This document shows positions 26,347-34,884 of a stretch of DNA of 64,000 nucleotides, in pieces. Where the stretch lies: positions 62,001 to 126,000 of the forward strand of contig NZ_JAERMK010000001.1 of the NCBI RefSeq assembly GCF_016918015.1, read 5' to 3'. The notes beneath the pieces are model-generated. The model was not told the origin of the DNA. It did no database searches and saw only the letters and a list, made by a program, of their open reading frames with translations. Position 1 is the first letter of the stretch. Each line of letters opens with the position of its first letter. Origin of the DNA: Glycomyces sp. YM15 (GTDB taxonomy: Bacteria > Actinomycetota > Actinomycetes > Mycobacteriales > Micromonosporaceae). A program made the position numbers and the translations under genes.

Positions 26347-26369
26347 CCCGGCACGAATGTCGTGCCCGG
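26347..26369. terminator. Small hairpin between convergent MBL and EcfT genes
   Basis: CCCGGCACGA-ATG-TCGTGCCCGG: seven pairs next to the loop, one mismatch, two more pairs. Weak to moderate terminator in the 79-bp gap. Confidence 0.45.
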
Positions 26370-26407
26370 TCACCGTCCCCCTGCGACGCGCCGATTCCCG
26401 GGCCCGC

Positions 26408-27208
26408 TCAATTGAAGGCGGTGAACACGCCGCAGGCCGCGCTGACGGCGACCGCCGCCGCGCACACCAGCGGCGCCGCACCGAGGACGATCCAGTCCGC
26501 CGGGCGCATCCGCTGCTCACGCGCATGGGTCCGCGGGATCTCCGAGTCGAAACCACGCGCGTCCATCGCCGCCGCGAGGCGGCCCGCGCGACGAATCGCA
26601 CCCACGAGCAGGGCGAACATGGTGGAGGCGAACAGGCGGACGCGCCGCACCGGATTCCAGCCGCCCTCCAGGCCGCGCGCCCGGCGGGCGCTGGTGATCT
26701 GCCGCCATTCCGCAGTGAGCAGCGGCAGCAGCCGCAGGGCCGCCAGCGCACCGAGCGTGAAGCGGGCGGGGGCGCGGAGCTGCTGGGTGAGCGCGTCGGC
26801 GAGGTCGGTCGGGTCGGTGGTCGCGAACCCCAGCACGCCCGCGGTGGCGGCGACGCAGACGCGCAGGCCGATGGCGGTGCCGTCGAGCAGTGCGCCGGTG
26901 CCGATCGTCAAGGGGCCGAGGTCGATCAGGATGCGGCCGGTCTGCTCGGCGGCGAAGACCGCGTTCACCGCCACCACGGTGCCGGCCGCGAACCAGAGCC
27001 AGCGCAGCCGTCGGGCGAGTTCGCCGAGGCGGATGCCGCTGAACGGGACGGCCGCGAGGAGCGCGGCGAGCAGGAGCAGCGGGGTGAGCCAGTCGGAGGC
27101 GATGAGCGCGGTCGTCGAGACGGCGGCGACCGCGGCGAGTTTCGCCACCGGGTTGACACGGGCGATGGGCGCCTGGGCGTCGCAGACGGGCGCGAGGGTC
27201 AGGGTCAT
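26408..27208 (-). CDS. ECF transporter transmembrane (T) component
   Basis: 266 aa, about six spans, the scaffold that links the S-component to the ATPases. It shows the two short coupling motifs of EcfT proteins with Ala-Arg-Gly: SARRARG and AMDARGF. The ATG overlaps the EcfA stop in ATGA. Third gene of the ykoE-like/ecfA/ecfT operon behind a TPP riboswitch, so it corresponds to YkoC and the system should import thiamine or its pyrimidine precursor HMP. Confidence 0.88.
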   Translation of the reverse strand: MTLTLAPVCDAQAPIARVNPVAKLAAVAAVSTTALIASDWLTPLLLLAALLAAVPFSGIRLGELARRLRWLWFAAGTVVAVNAVFAAEQTGRILIDLGPLTIGTGALLDGTAIGLRVCVAATAGVLGFATTDPTDLADALTQQLRAPARFTLGALAALRLLPLLTAEWRQITSARRARGLEGGWNPVRRVRLFASTMFALLVGAIRRAGRLAAAMDARGFDSEIPRTHAREQRMRPADWIVLGAAPLVCAAAVAVSAACGVFTAFN

Positions 27209-28644
27209 CGGCGGTGCTCCTCGGCGAGCCGGCCTTTGCCGAGGACGAGTTCGCGTCCGGCGAGGGCGGCGGCGTAGTCGCGGTCGTGGGTGACGGCGAG
27301 GAGCGCGGTGCCTTCGTCGCGGATGTCGGCGGTGAGGTCAACGAGTTCGCCCCAGGTGCGCCGGTCCTGCCCGAAGGTGGGCTCGTCGAGCAGGAGCACG
27401 CCGGGTGCGGCGGCGAGCGCCCCGGCGACGGAGAGTCGGCGGGCCTCGCCGCCGGAGAGCGTGTGCGGGTTGGCGTTCGCCAAGGGCGCCAACCGGAGCC
27501 GTTCGAGGAGTTCGGCGACGCGGGCTTCGATGCGGTCCTTCGGCCAGCCCGCTTGGCGGGGCCCGAAGGCGAGTTCGTCCTTCACTGTCGCGGTGACGAA
27601 CTGGTGTTCGGGGTCTTGGAAGACCGAGCCGACCCGTGTCGCGAGGCGCCGTGCCGGGAGCCGGTGCAGGGGCCGGGGTTCGCCGGGGACGGTGGCGTGC
27701 CCGCGTGTGGGTTTCACGAGGCCGCCGGCGAGGAGTGCGAGGGTGGACTTGCCGGAGCCGTTGGGTCCGGTGACGGCGAGCAGTTCGCCTTGGCGCAGTT
27801 CGAAGGAGACGTCCTCGAGGGCGGGCGCGTCGGACCCGGTGTGGACGAGCGTCAGCGATTCGCCTCGCAGCGCCGCGTCGCCCGCGTTCGCGGCCGGTCG
27901 GGTGGGGAGTGGTACGCCGGGCACCCAGACGCCTTGGGCGGCAAGGTGTTCACCGTGTTCGGCGAGGACGGCTTCGGCGGGGCCTTCGGCGATGAGGGCG
28001 CCACCGGGGCCGAGGGCGATGACGCGGTCGACCAGGTCGAGGATCTCGGCGACGCGGTGCTCGACGACGATCAGGGTCGCCTGGGTGTCGGCCAGCGCGG
28101 CCCGCAGCGCTTCGCGGACGTCTTGGGCGCCTTCGGGGTCGAGGTTCGCGGTGGGCTCGTCGAGGAGGATCAGGTCGGGGCGGCGGGCGAGGACTCCGGC
28201 GAGGGCGAGGCGCTGCTGCTCGCCCCCAGAGAGGGCGTGGGTGGCGCGGTCGACGCCGTAGGGGAAGCCGACGGCTTCGAGGGCTTCGTGGACGCGCGGC
28301 CAGATCCGGTCGCGGGGCATCGCCTGGTTCTCGAGTCCAAAGGCGACGTCGTCGCCGCTGCGGGCCATGACGAGCTGCGTTTCGGGGTCCTGGAAGAGGA
28401 TGCCGACGCGGTCGCGCTGCTCGAGGGCGGGTTTGCCGTCGATGAGGACGTCGCCGTCCTGCTCGCCGGAGTCCTCGGTGAGGAGTCCGGCGAGCGCGGC
28501 GAGCAGGGTCGACTTGCCCGACCCGGAGGGGCCGAGCAGCAGGACCCGCTCGCCGGGTTCGACGCGCAGGTCGACGCCCGAGACCGCCTGGGCGCGGCGT
28601 CCGGCGTGGCGCCAGGCGAAGCCGCGGAACTCGACCGGGATCAT
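27205..28644 (-). CDS. Fused ECF transporter ATPase (EcfA1-EcfA2, YkoD-like)
   Basis: 479 aa, two ABC ATPase domains in one chain. Domain 1: Walker A LLGPSGSGKSTLL, signature ALSGGEQQRLAL, Walker B LILLDEPTANLD. Domain 2 (from about residue 245): Walker A VTGPNGSGKSTLAL, signature TLSGGEARRLSV, Walker B VLLLDEPTFGQD. Both look catalytic. The fusion is usual for YkoD of the YkoEDC group. It begins seven bases after the S-component stop and overlaps the T-component start. Provides energy for thiamine/HMP uptake. Confidence 0.92.
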   Translation of the reverse strand: MIPVEFRGFAWRHAGRRAQAVSGVDLRVEPGERVLLLGPSGSGKSTLLAALAGLLTEDSGEQDGDVLIDGKPALEQRDRVGILFQDPETQLVMARSGDDVAFGLENQAMPRDRIWPRVHEALEAVGFPYGVDRATHALSGGEQQRLALAGVLARRPDLILLDEPTANLDPEGAQDVREALRAALADTQATLIVVEHRVAEILDLVDRVIALGPGGALIAEGPAEAVLAEHGEHLAAQGVWVPGVPLPTRPAANAGDAALRGESLTLVHTGSDAPALEDVSFELRQGELLAVTGPNGSGKSTLALLAGGLVKPTRGHATVPGEPRPLHRLPARRLATRVGSVFQDPEHQFVTATVKDELAFGPRQAGWPKDRIEARVAELLERLRLAPLANANPHTLSGGEARRLSVAGALAAAPGVLLLDEPTFGQDRRTWGELVDLTADIRDEGTALLAVTHDRDYAAALAGRELVLGKGRLAEEHRR

Positions 28645-28651
28645 GTCGTCG

Positions 28652-29254
28652 TCAGATTCGCGCGCGTTCGCGTCCGGCGGGGAACCGGTCGAGGACGCCG
28701 GTGGGGAGCATCGCCTTGACGAGGGCCTTGGATCCGAGCCCGGCGACGATCGCGCCGGAGAGCATCGCGAAGGCGATGTAGGGGACCTTGTAGGCCCAGA
28801 GGTCGAAGGTCGGGTAGTAGGCGATGACGTCGTAGAGGGTCGCGGCGAACGCGGCGAGGGCGCCGCCGGCGAGGGCGGTCGGGGCGCCGAAGCGGCGGTA
28901 GCGTCCGGCGGCGAAGGGCAGTTCGCCACCGAGTCCCTGCAGCAGGCCCTGGTAGACGATGAAGATGCCCCAGACGGAGCCGAGCAGCAGGGAGATCGAG
29001 GCGGCGATCGCCTCGGTGAGGATCCCGGCGCCGACGCGGCGGACGATGAGCGGGGCGAGGACGGCCGGGATCAGCCAGACGCCGTAGAGGATGCCTTTGA
29101 GCGGGGGCAGGAACGCGAGGGCGGGTTCGAGCCCGACCCAGACGAAGTTCCAGGCCCAGAAGACGACGCCGAAGGCGACGGCGAGGACGGCGCAGGTGAG
29201 GATGTCGACGGTGCGCCAGCGGCCGGGGCCGGCGAGGGCGGGGCTGTCGGGCAT
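28652..29254 (-). CDS. ykoE: YkoE-type ECF substrate-binding (S) component for thiamine/HMP
   Basis: 200 aa, about five to six spans. WRTVDILTCAVLAVAFGVVF and WNFVWVGLEPALAFLPPLKG (Trp-rich first loop), IYGVWLI-like LYGVWLIPAVLAPLIVRRVG and GLLQGLGGELPFA match the YkoE group. A TPP riboswitch in the leader makes thiamine, HMP or thiazole the expected substrate. I chose the ATG at 29254 because GAAAGG is seven bases before it; in-frame ATG at 29260 and GTG at 29281 are alternatives. Confidence 0.88.
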   Translation of the reverse strand: MPDSPALAGPGRWRTVDILTCAVLAVAFGVVFWAWNFVWVGLEPALAFLPPLKGILYGVWLIPAVLAPLIVRRVGAGILTEAIAASISLLLGSVWGIFIVYQGLLQGLGGELPFAAGRYRRFGAPTALAGGALAAFAATLYDVIAYYPTFDLWAYKVPYIAFAMLSGAIVAGLGSKALVKAMLPTGVLDRFPAGRERARI

Positions 29255-29305
29255 GGGCATGCCTTTCACGAGAATGGACACGACGCGACAGCGGTCGACG
29301 AACGA

Positions 29306-29383
29306 CTTCCTCCGCCGGTATTACCCGGATCAGGTGTGAGGGTCTGCGGTCGGTTCCGCACTCTCAGCCAATCGGCTCCCCTG
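29306..29383 (-). promoter_or_regulatory. TPP (THI-box) riboswitch
   Basis: On the minus strand the leader shows the aptamer blocks in order: GGGGAGCC, GGCTGAGAGTG, GACCCTCACACCTGATCCGG and GTAATACCGGCGGAGGAAG-like end (the last split as GTAATACCGG and CGGAGGAAG). These match the conserved CUGAGA and ACCUGAUC...GGxUAAUACC parts of the THI element. It ends ~50 bp before the ykoE start, so thiamine pyrophosphate would shut off translation or transcription of the uptake operon. A TTAACG at about 29394-29399 could be part of the promoter. Confidence 0.93.
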
Positions 29384-29512
29384 TCTGCTTCGACGTTAAC
29401 ACCAGGCGACGGGTCGGTAGCGTCAGCGATCCCGAGGGGTGGCGGCCGACGCTCGCACGCTCGCGCCTGGATGGGCGGCGGGCGCGTCCGGTCCGCTCGG
29501 TAGATTGCCGGG

Positions 29513-29890
29513 GTGACGACTGAACGGGATTGGGAGCGGGTGCGGCGGGTCGTGGAGGCGCTGCCGGAGGGCACCTGGACCTCGTACGGGGATTTGGCGG
29601 AGTTGATCGGGACGGGCCCGCGGCAGGTCGGGGCGTACATGCGCGACGGCAATGTCGCACGGGCCTACCGGGTCCTCACCGCGGGCGGCACGGTCTCGGA
29701 AGGGTTCCGCTGGACCGACGGCCGCACCGGCCGCGATGTGCCGGATCTGCTCCGCGCCGACGGCGTGACGGTGAGCGCGAAGGGCCGCGCCGACCGCACC
29801 CAGCGCATGTCGGTCTACGACCTCAAGCTCCTCGCAGCGGAACTCGACGAGGACGAGTCGATACCAGACGACGAGGAAGACTGGAAATAA
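29513..29890 (+). CDS. MGMT-family alkyltransferase-like (ATL) protein
   Basis: 125 aa, resembles the DNA-binding half of O6-alkylguanine transferases: ALPEGTWTSYGDLAELIG and RQVGAYMRDGNVARAYRVL. The PCHR active-site motif with its Cys is replaced (AYRVLTAGG), so it cannot take the alkyl group itself; ATL proteins instead flag lesions for nucleotide excision repair. The tail (about 65-125) is an acidic extension ending DEDESIPDDEEDWK. GTG at 29513 with TAGATT 7 bp before it suggests a leaderless mRNA. Confidence 0.82.
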   Translation: MTTERDWERVRRVVEALPEGTWTSYGDLAELIGTGPRQVGAYMRDGNVARAYRVLTAGGTVSEGFRWTDGRTGRDVPDLLRADGVTVSAKGRADRTQRMSVYDLKLLAAELDEDESIPDDEEDWK

Positions 29891-30042
29891 TCCACTAAAT
29901 CGTGATATTTCCGGCCTTAGGGACCCCTGGCGCAAAAGTACTCCTCGGATGCGACATCCGCATTCGAACACGACCCGAGGAATCCTCGATCGGCACCTCA
30001 CCCTCGCGGGGCGACGCGGGCGAGGCTCGGTCGCCGAGCGGG

Positions 30043-30636
30043 TCAGTGCAGCGCTTCGTCCCGGTCGGCGAGGCGCCAGGACGTGAAGGTGACGGTGAGG
30101 CCGGCCCGGCTCGGCGCGCAGCAGTAAGGCCCGGCCTTGACTTCGGCGTCGGGGTCGAGCGGGGCGAGGCGCACGAGCCGCCAGGGTTCGTCCTCTACTC
30201 GAGCGCGGACGATGACAGCGTCGTCGAGGCGGCTGGCCCGGACGGTGACCTCGCGGTCGGCCCATTCGGGCACCGGAGCGACCGACCAGTCGGATTTCCC
30301 GGCGGTGACCACCGCGCCGACCTGCGGCGCGCCGTCGGCGAACTCGACCCCGGCCTTGATCCAGTGCTCGGCGTCGACGCGGATCATCAGGCCCGCCTGG
30401 TCGAACTGCGCCTCGAACGCTGCGACGAAGCTCACTTCGACCGCCCGGTCGCGGTCCCAGTTCTCCAGGAGCGCGTGCTCGTCGTCGTGGACGAAGCCGT
30501 AACCGGTGTGTCTCCACGCGTCGCTGCCCTCGGCGGCGGTGACGAGCAGTCGGCCGTCCGACTCCTCCGCCGCGACCGGCAGCGCCGTCCAGGCGCCGGA
30601 CTTCCAAGGGACTTCGATCGGTGCCAAGTTGTCCAT
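30043..30636 (-). CDS. DUF1349 domain protein
   Basis: 197 aa, concanavalin-like beta-sandwich of the DUF1349 family: DDEHALLENWDRDRAVEVSF, FEAQFDQAGLMIRVDAEHWI, KAGVEFADGAPQVGAVVT, WRLVRLAPL and a C-terminal VKAGPYCCAPSRAGLTVTF. No signal peptide, so intracellular. Function unknown; related domains are found as carbohydrate-binding tails of glycosidases. Start at 30636 fits the family N-terminus; a TAGGCT 7 bp upstream suggests a leaderless start. Divergent from recQ, 56 bp between starts. The 152 bp downstream (29891-30042) hold a GGATG-CGA-CATCC hairpin and CCTCGG/CCGAGG arms but no gene. Confidence 0.85.
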   Translation of the reverse strand: MDNLAPIEVPWKSGAWTALPVAAEESDGRLLVTAAEGSDAWRHTGYGFVHDDEHALLENWDRDRAVEVSFVAAFEAQFDQAGLMIRVDAEHWIKAGVEFADGAPQVGAVVTAGKSDWSVAPVPEWADREVTVRASRLDDAVIVRARVEDEPWRLVRLAPLDPDAEVKAGPYCCAPSRAGLTVTFTSWRLADRDEALH

Positions 30637-30692
30637 CTCCCCGAGCCTAGTGGCGCCACCGACCGTCACACCAGTGCGGTACAACGGTCCTT

Positions 30693-32816
30693 ATGGCAGG
30701 AACAGCGACACTCAAAGACGAAGCCGAGACACTGCTGCGCGCCCTCGCGGGCGAGCACGCGCGGCTGCGCGAGGACCAGTGGAGGGCCATCGAGGCGCTC
30801 TGCGAAGAGCGCGAGGACGGCACCGGCCGTCGCGTGCTCCTGGTGCAGCGCACCGGGTTCGGCAAGTCCGCGGTGTACTTCACGGCCACCTCGCTGCTGC
30901 GCCGCCGCGGTGCGGGGCCCACGGTGATCGTCTCGCCGCTGCTGGCGCTCATGCGCAACCAGATCGAGGCCGCCGAGCGCGCCGGGGTCCGCGCCCGCAC
31001 CATCAACTCGGCCAACCCCGAGGACTGGGACGCGATCGCCGAGGCCATCGCCGAGGACGCCGTGGACGTGCTCCTCATCAGCCCAGAGCGTCTCAACAAC
31101 CCCGCCTTCCGCGACTACCAGCTGCCGAAGCTCGCCGCCGGGTGCGGCATGCTCGTCGTCGACGAGGCCCACTGCATCTCCGACTGGGGCCACGACTTCC
31201 GGCCCGACTACCGGCGCATCGCCACCTTCATCGAGGACCTGCCCGACAGCGTCCCGGTCCTGGCGACCACCGCCACCGCGAACGCCCGCGTCTCGGACGA
31301 CATCGCCGAACAGCTCGACCGCACGCACCACGACGCAGCGGACTCGGCGACACTCGTCCTCCGGGGAAGCCTCGACCGCGAGTCGCTGCGACTGTCGGTA
31401 GTGGACATGCCCGACAACGCCCATCGGCTCGCCTGGCTCGACGAGCGGCTCCCCCGCATGGACGGCTCGGGGATCATCTACACCCTGACCGTGGCCGCCG
31501 CCGAGGAGGTCAGCGACTACCTCTCGTCGAGGGGCCACGCCGTCGCCTCCTACACCGGCCGCACCGACAACGCCGAACGCCTTGAGCGCGAAGAGGAGCT
31601 GCTCGGCAACCGCCTCAAGGCGCTGGTGGCCACCAGCGCGCTCGGCATGGGCTTCGACAAGCCCGACCTCGGGTTCGTCGTCCACTTGGGAGCGCCGTCG
31701 TCACCCGTGGCGTACTACCAGCAGATCGGTCGCGCGGGCCGCGCCCGCGACCGGGCCGAGGTGGTGCTCCTGCCCGGCAGCGAGGACCGGGCGATCTGGG
31801 ACTACTTCGGCTCCCTCTCGTTCCCGGCCGAGGAGGCGGTGCGCCGCACGCTCGACGTGCTCGCCGCCGAGGGCCGAGCGCTGTCGACCGCGGCGCTGGA
31901 GACGCGGGTCGACCTGCGGCGCACCAGGCTCGAGATGATGCTCAAAGTGCTCGATGTGGACGGCGCGGTGCGCCGCGTCAAGGGCGGCTGGGAGGCCACC
32001 GGCCAGGCTTGGGACTACGACGCCGAGCGGTACGCGAAGGTCGAGGCGGCCCGCAGGCACGAGCAGCGCCGGATGCTCGCCTACGAGGCCACCGACGCGT
32101 GCCGGCTCGAGTTCCTGCGCGCGGAGCTCGACGACGCCGGGGCCGCGCCCTGCGGGCGCTGCGACAACTGCACCGGCACCCGCACCGAGGCGGGCGTCTC
32201 AGCGGAGGCGGCCGAGGGCGCGAAGGCGGCCTTGTCGAAACCCGGCGTGCCGTTCGAGCCGAAGCGCATGTGGCCCACCGGGTTGCAGGCCATCGGGATC
32301 GACTTGAAGGGGAAGATCCCGGCCGAGTCGGGTGCCGAGGCGGGCCGGGCGCTGGCGCGGCTCTCGGACATCGGCTGGGGCGGTCCGCTGCGCGAGCTCT
32401 TGTCGGACGGCAGGGACCGGGAGGTCCCCGAGGACGTGTTCAAGGCGGTGGTGCAGGTGCTGGCCTCCTGGGACTGGGCGCAGCGGCCCGCGGCGGTCGT
32501 CTCGATGGGCTCGCTCTCGCGCCCGGGACTGGTCGACGGGATGGCCGAGCGCCTCGCGCGACTGGGCCGCATGGAGTACCTCGGCGCCTTGGGCCGCGCG
32601 GGCGACACGGGCTCCGGCGCGCACCGCGCCAACAGCGCGCAGCGCCTCCGACAGGTCCTCCATGCGTTCACTGTGGACTTTCCGGTCCCGGCTTCGAGCG
32701 TCCTCCTGGTCGACGACGTGCGCGACAGCGGCTGGTCGATGACCGTGGCCGCCATGCGGTTGCGCGAGGCCGGTGCGACGGCGGTGTATCCGCTGGCGCT
32801 CGCGCTGCAGGCCTGA
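30693..32816 (+). CDS. RecQ-type DNA helicase with C-terminal phosphoribosyltransferase-like domain
   Basis: 707 aa. Superfamily 2 helicase core: Walker A QRTGFGKSAVYF (residues about 52-63), DEAH box VVDEAHCISDWGHDFRPDYR with Asp157, motif III TTATAN and motif VI QQIGRAGRARDRAE. A Zn site follows (CRLEFLRAELDD ... CGRCDNC). After a linker, the last ~110 residues look like a PRTase: SVLLVDDVRDSGWSMT is the PRPP-loop form (Asp674-Asp675), and MGSLSRPGLVDGMAERL precedes it. No HRDC domain is visible. This fusion is known in actinobacterial RecQ-like proteins but what the PRTase part does is not established. ATG at 30693 with TACAAC seven bases upstream looks leaderless. Confidence 0.9.
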   Translation: MAGTATLKDEAETLLRALAGEHARLREDQWRAIEALCEEREDGTGRRVLLVQRTGFGKSAVYFTATSLLRRRGAGPTVIVSPLLALMRNQIEAAERAGVRARTINSANPEDWDAIAEAIAEDAVDVLLISPERLNNPAFRDYQLPKLAAGCGMLVVDEAHCISDWGHDFRPDYRRIATFIEDLPDSVPVLATTATANARVSDDIAEQLDRTHHDAADSATLVLRGSLDRESLRLSVVDMPDNAHRLAWLDERLPRMDGSGIIYTLTVAAAEEVSDYLSSRGHAVASYTGRTDNAERLEREEELLGNRLKALVATSALGMGFDKPDLGFVVHLGAPSSPVAYYQQIGRAGRARDRAEVVLLPGSEDRAIWDYFGSLSFPAEEAVRRTLDVLAAEGRALSTAALETRVDLRRTRLEMMLKVLDVDGAVRRVKGGWEATGQAWDYDAERYAKVEAARRHEQRRMLAYEATDACRLEFLRAELDDAGAAPCGRCDNCTGTRTEAGVSAEAAEGAKAALSKPGVPFEPKRMWPTGLQAIGIDLKGKIPAESGAEAGRALARLSDIGWGGPLRELLSDGRDREVPEDVFKAVVQVLASWDWAQRPAAVVSMGSLSRPGLVDGMAERLARLGRMEYLGALGRAGDTGSGAHRANSAQRLRQVLHAFTVDFPVPASSVLLVDDVRDSGWSMTVAAMRLREAGATAVYPLALALQA

Positions 32817-32914
32817 GTTTGACACGGAAGCGATTGCGGGCCAGCGTGATTCGAACAGGCGGACGCCCCGGTCACCGTCGCCTTCAACACCGCTGGACCC
32901 CGGCGACGGGCGCA

Positions 32915-32949
32915 TGAGGGGCCTGGCGGCGATGCCGCCGGGCCCCTCA
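32915..32949. terminator. Terminator-like hairpin between recQ and SGNH gene
   Basis: TGAGGGGCC-TGGCGGC-GAT-GCCGCCG-GGCCCCTCA, 16-bp stem with one mismatch, between convergent genes. Confidence 0.75.
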
Positions 32950-32959
32950 CGCCCGGTTG

Positions 32960-33742
32960 TCACAGGGCGCCCAGCACGGCCGGGAGATAACCGGCGCCGT
33001 GCCCCGAGGCCTTCGGGTGGTACGGCACGTCGATCAGGGTGAAGCCGTGCAGCCATGGCTGCTGCGAGCAGACCTCGTGGCCGGTGAACTCGTCGCGCAC
33101 GTCCACATAGGTGAACCCGTGCGCTTCCGCGGTCTCCTGGATCACCGCCGAGAGCACGTCCGCGCCGACGTTCATGCGCTGCTGCTCGGCGATGCTGATC
33201 GAACCGAAGGCGTCGCAGGTGTTCCGCGCCGCGAACAGCCGCGGGTAGCCGGTCACGACGACCTCGGCGTCCGGCGCCCGCGTCTCGATCTCGATGTAGA
33301 CCGCGTCGAGTTTCGCGGGCAGCTCCTCCGTGGCCTTGCGCTCGGCCTCCTGGATCGCCGGGGTGCAGTTCTGGAACGGGGTGATACACGCGGTGATCGC
33401 CTCGGTCCAGCCGATGTCGTTGCCGCCGATGCCGATCGTCACCAGGTCGGTCTCGGCGTCGAGCGCCTGCACCTGCACGGCGAGCACGTCGTCGGTGGTC
33501 GCGCCGCCGCAGGCCATGAAGGTGAACTCGGCGCCCAGCTCCACGGCGAGGAGGGACGGGTGGGCCTTGAGGGAGCGCTGGCAGACCGCCTCGGCGTACG
33601 GCCCGGCTCCGGAGCCCGACGAGTAGGAGTCGCCGAGGGCGACGTAGTAGACGGCGGTGTCTTGCGCTTGGGCCGCAACGGGAACGGCCAGAAGGGCGAG
33701 GGTTGCGGCGGCGACGGTGACCGCCCGGAGAAGTCGATGCAT
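32960..33742 (-). CDS. Secreted SGNH/GDSL hydrolase, paralogue 1
   Basis: 260 aa with a Sec signal (LLRAVTVAAATLALLAVPVA, cut after AQA). Lipase/esterase blocks: I YVALGDSYSSGSG with nucleophile Ser, II MACGGATTDDV, III TIGIGGNDIGW, and V DVPYHPKASGHGAGY with the Asp-x-x-His-like pair (here YHPKASGH). Cys residues in pairs (CQRS/CGG, CITPFQNC, CDAF/CSQQ) fit the three disulfides of Streptomyces-type SGNH esterases. It follows a close paralogue 186 bp upstream on the same strand. Confidence 0.92.
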   Translation of the reverse strand: MHRLLRAVTVAAATLALLAVPVAAQAQDTAVYYVALGDSYSSGSGAGPYAEAVCQRSLKAHPSLLAVELGAEFTFMACGGATTDDVLAVQVQALDAETDLVTIGIGGNDIGWTEAITACITPFQNCTPAIQEAERKATEELPAKLDAVYIEIETRAPDAEVVVTGYPRLFAARNTCDAFGSISIAEQQRMNVGADVLSAVIQETAEAHGFTYVDVRDEFTGHEVCSQQPWLHGFTLIDVPYHPKASGHGAGYLPAVLGAL

Positions 33743-33928
33743 GGGGGGAGTTCCTCTGCGAGTCGTCGTTGACTTGCCACATATTGTGAACTCGCGAGTA
33801 ACTTGTGGGGAACCCCTGCACCGTCACATATCAGGAATTTTACATATATCATTCTATTTTCGGGCGTTGCAGGCGTTGCGCCGCAGGCCATCGGCGGGAC
33901 GGCAACCGCATCCCGCCGATGGTCCGCG
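33743..33928. other. AT-rich spacer between the two SGNH genes
   Basis: About 33780-33870 is much richer in A and T than the rest of the window (CATATATTG-like and TTTTACATATATC runs). On the minus strand it is the promoter region of the downstream SGNH gene (start 33742). No gene seen. Confidence 0.55.
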
Positions 33929-34720
33929 CTAGGCGAGCACCCGGGCCACGGCCGGGTAGTAGCCGTTGAGATGGCCCGCCGTGTTCGGGTGGTAGGACTC
34001 GACAGCCGGGTAGGCCAGGCCGTTGAGATAGGCGACGTCGTCGCAGACCGCGTGCCCGTCGAACGCATCGCGAACGTCCACAAAGGTGAACCCGTGCTCC
34101 TCGGCCTTGTTCTGGAGGATCTCGGCGAGCCGGTCGGCGGCCTCGTTCATGCGCACCTGCTCGCCGACGTTCGGCTGTCTGAGCGCGCCGCAGGTGCGCT
34201 CGCCGTTGAACAGGCGCGGGTAGCCGAGCACGTAGACGTCGGCGTTCGGCGCGCGCTTCTCGATCGCTCCGTACGCGCCGTCGAGCAGACCGGGCAGCCG
34301 GTGCTGCACGAGGGCCTCGGCGTCCTCGATCTCGTCCAGGCAGTTCGCGAGCGGCGTGATGCAGGCCCTGATCGCCTCCGACCAACCGATGTCGTTGCCG
34401 CCGATGGTGACCGTGACGATGTCGGTGTCGACGTCGAGCGAGCCGAGCTGCTCGGAGTGGAGATCGGCGGTCGTCGCCCCCGAGCAGGCCTCGAAGGTGA
34501 GCTCGGCGCCGAGGCCGTCGGCGAGGAGCTGCGGGTAGGCCCTGTCCGAGCGGAGGCACTCCTCGTCGAAGTAGTCGCCGGTGCCGGTCCCGGAGGCGTA
34601 CGAGTCACCAAGGGCCACATAACGTGTGAGGTCCATCTTGGCCTGGGCCGCCGCGGCGGGCGCGAGGGCGAATGCGGCGGTGGCGGCGAGGGCCGCGGCC
34701 GCGAGGCGGGCAGGGATCAT
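33929..34720 (-). CDS. Secreted SGNH/GDSL hydrolase, paralogue 2
   Basis: 263 aa, signal peptide AALAATAAFALAPAAAAQA. Same blocks as the downstream gene: YVALGDSYASGTG, FEACSGATTADL, TVTIGGNDIGW and the C-terminal VESYHPNTAGHLNGY. Spacing of the Cys residues is also the same (CLRS, CSG, CITPLANC, CGAL, CDDV). The two proteins share order and length throughout, so they arose by tandem duplication. Start at 34720 with GGAGA five bases upstream. Likely acts on lipids or esterified glycans outside the cell; substrate unknown. Confidence 0.92.
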   Translation of the reverse strand: MIPARLAAAALAATAAFALAPAAAAQAKMDLTRYVALGDSYASGTGTGDYFDEECLRSDRAYPQLLADGLGAELTFEACSGATTADLHSEQLGSLDVDTDIVTVTIGGNDIGWSEAIRACITPLANCLDEIEDAEALVQHRLPGLLDGAYGAIEKRAPNADVYVLGYPRLFNGERTCGALRQPNVGEQVRMNEAADRLAEILQNKAEEHGFTFVDVRDAFDGHAVCDDVAYLNGLAYPAVESYHPNTAGHLNGYYPAVARVLA

Positions 34721-34884
34721 GCGGTCTCCGTTCCGATCAGGTTCGAGGAGGAACGGTAATGCCCAGATGAGGTCGATCCTGGAGGAAACCGCTGGAAACG
34801 GTTGAAACTGTCGGAGACACGACGCAGCGAAGGCTCCTTTCACGACTTGACGCCTGCGCCGTGCTCCTCCCCTACGCTGGAGCC

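Noticed and set aside
29891-30042. Possible small RNA in the 152-bp gap after the ATL gene
   Set aside because: Short hairpins only; no promoter or terminator pair that would define an RNA gene.
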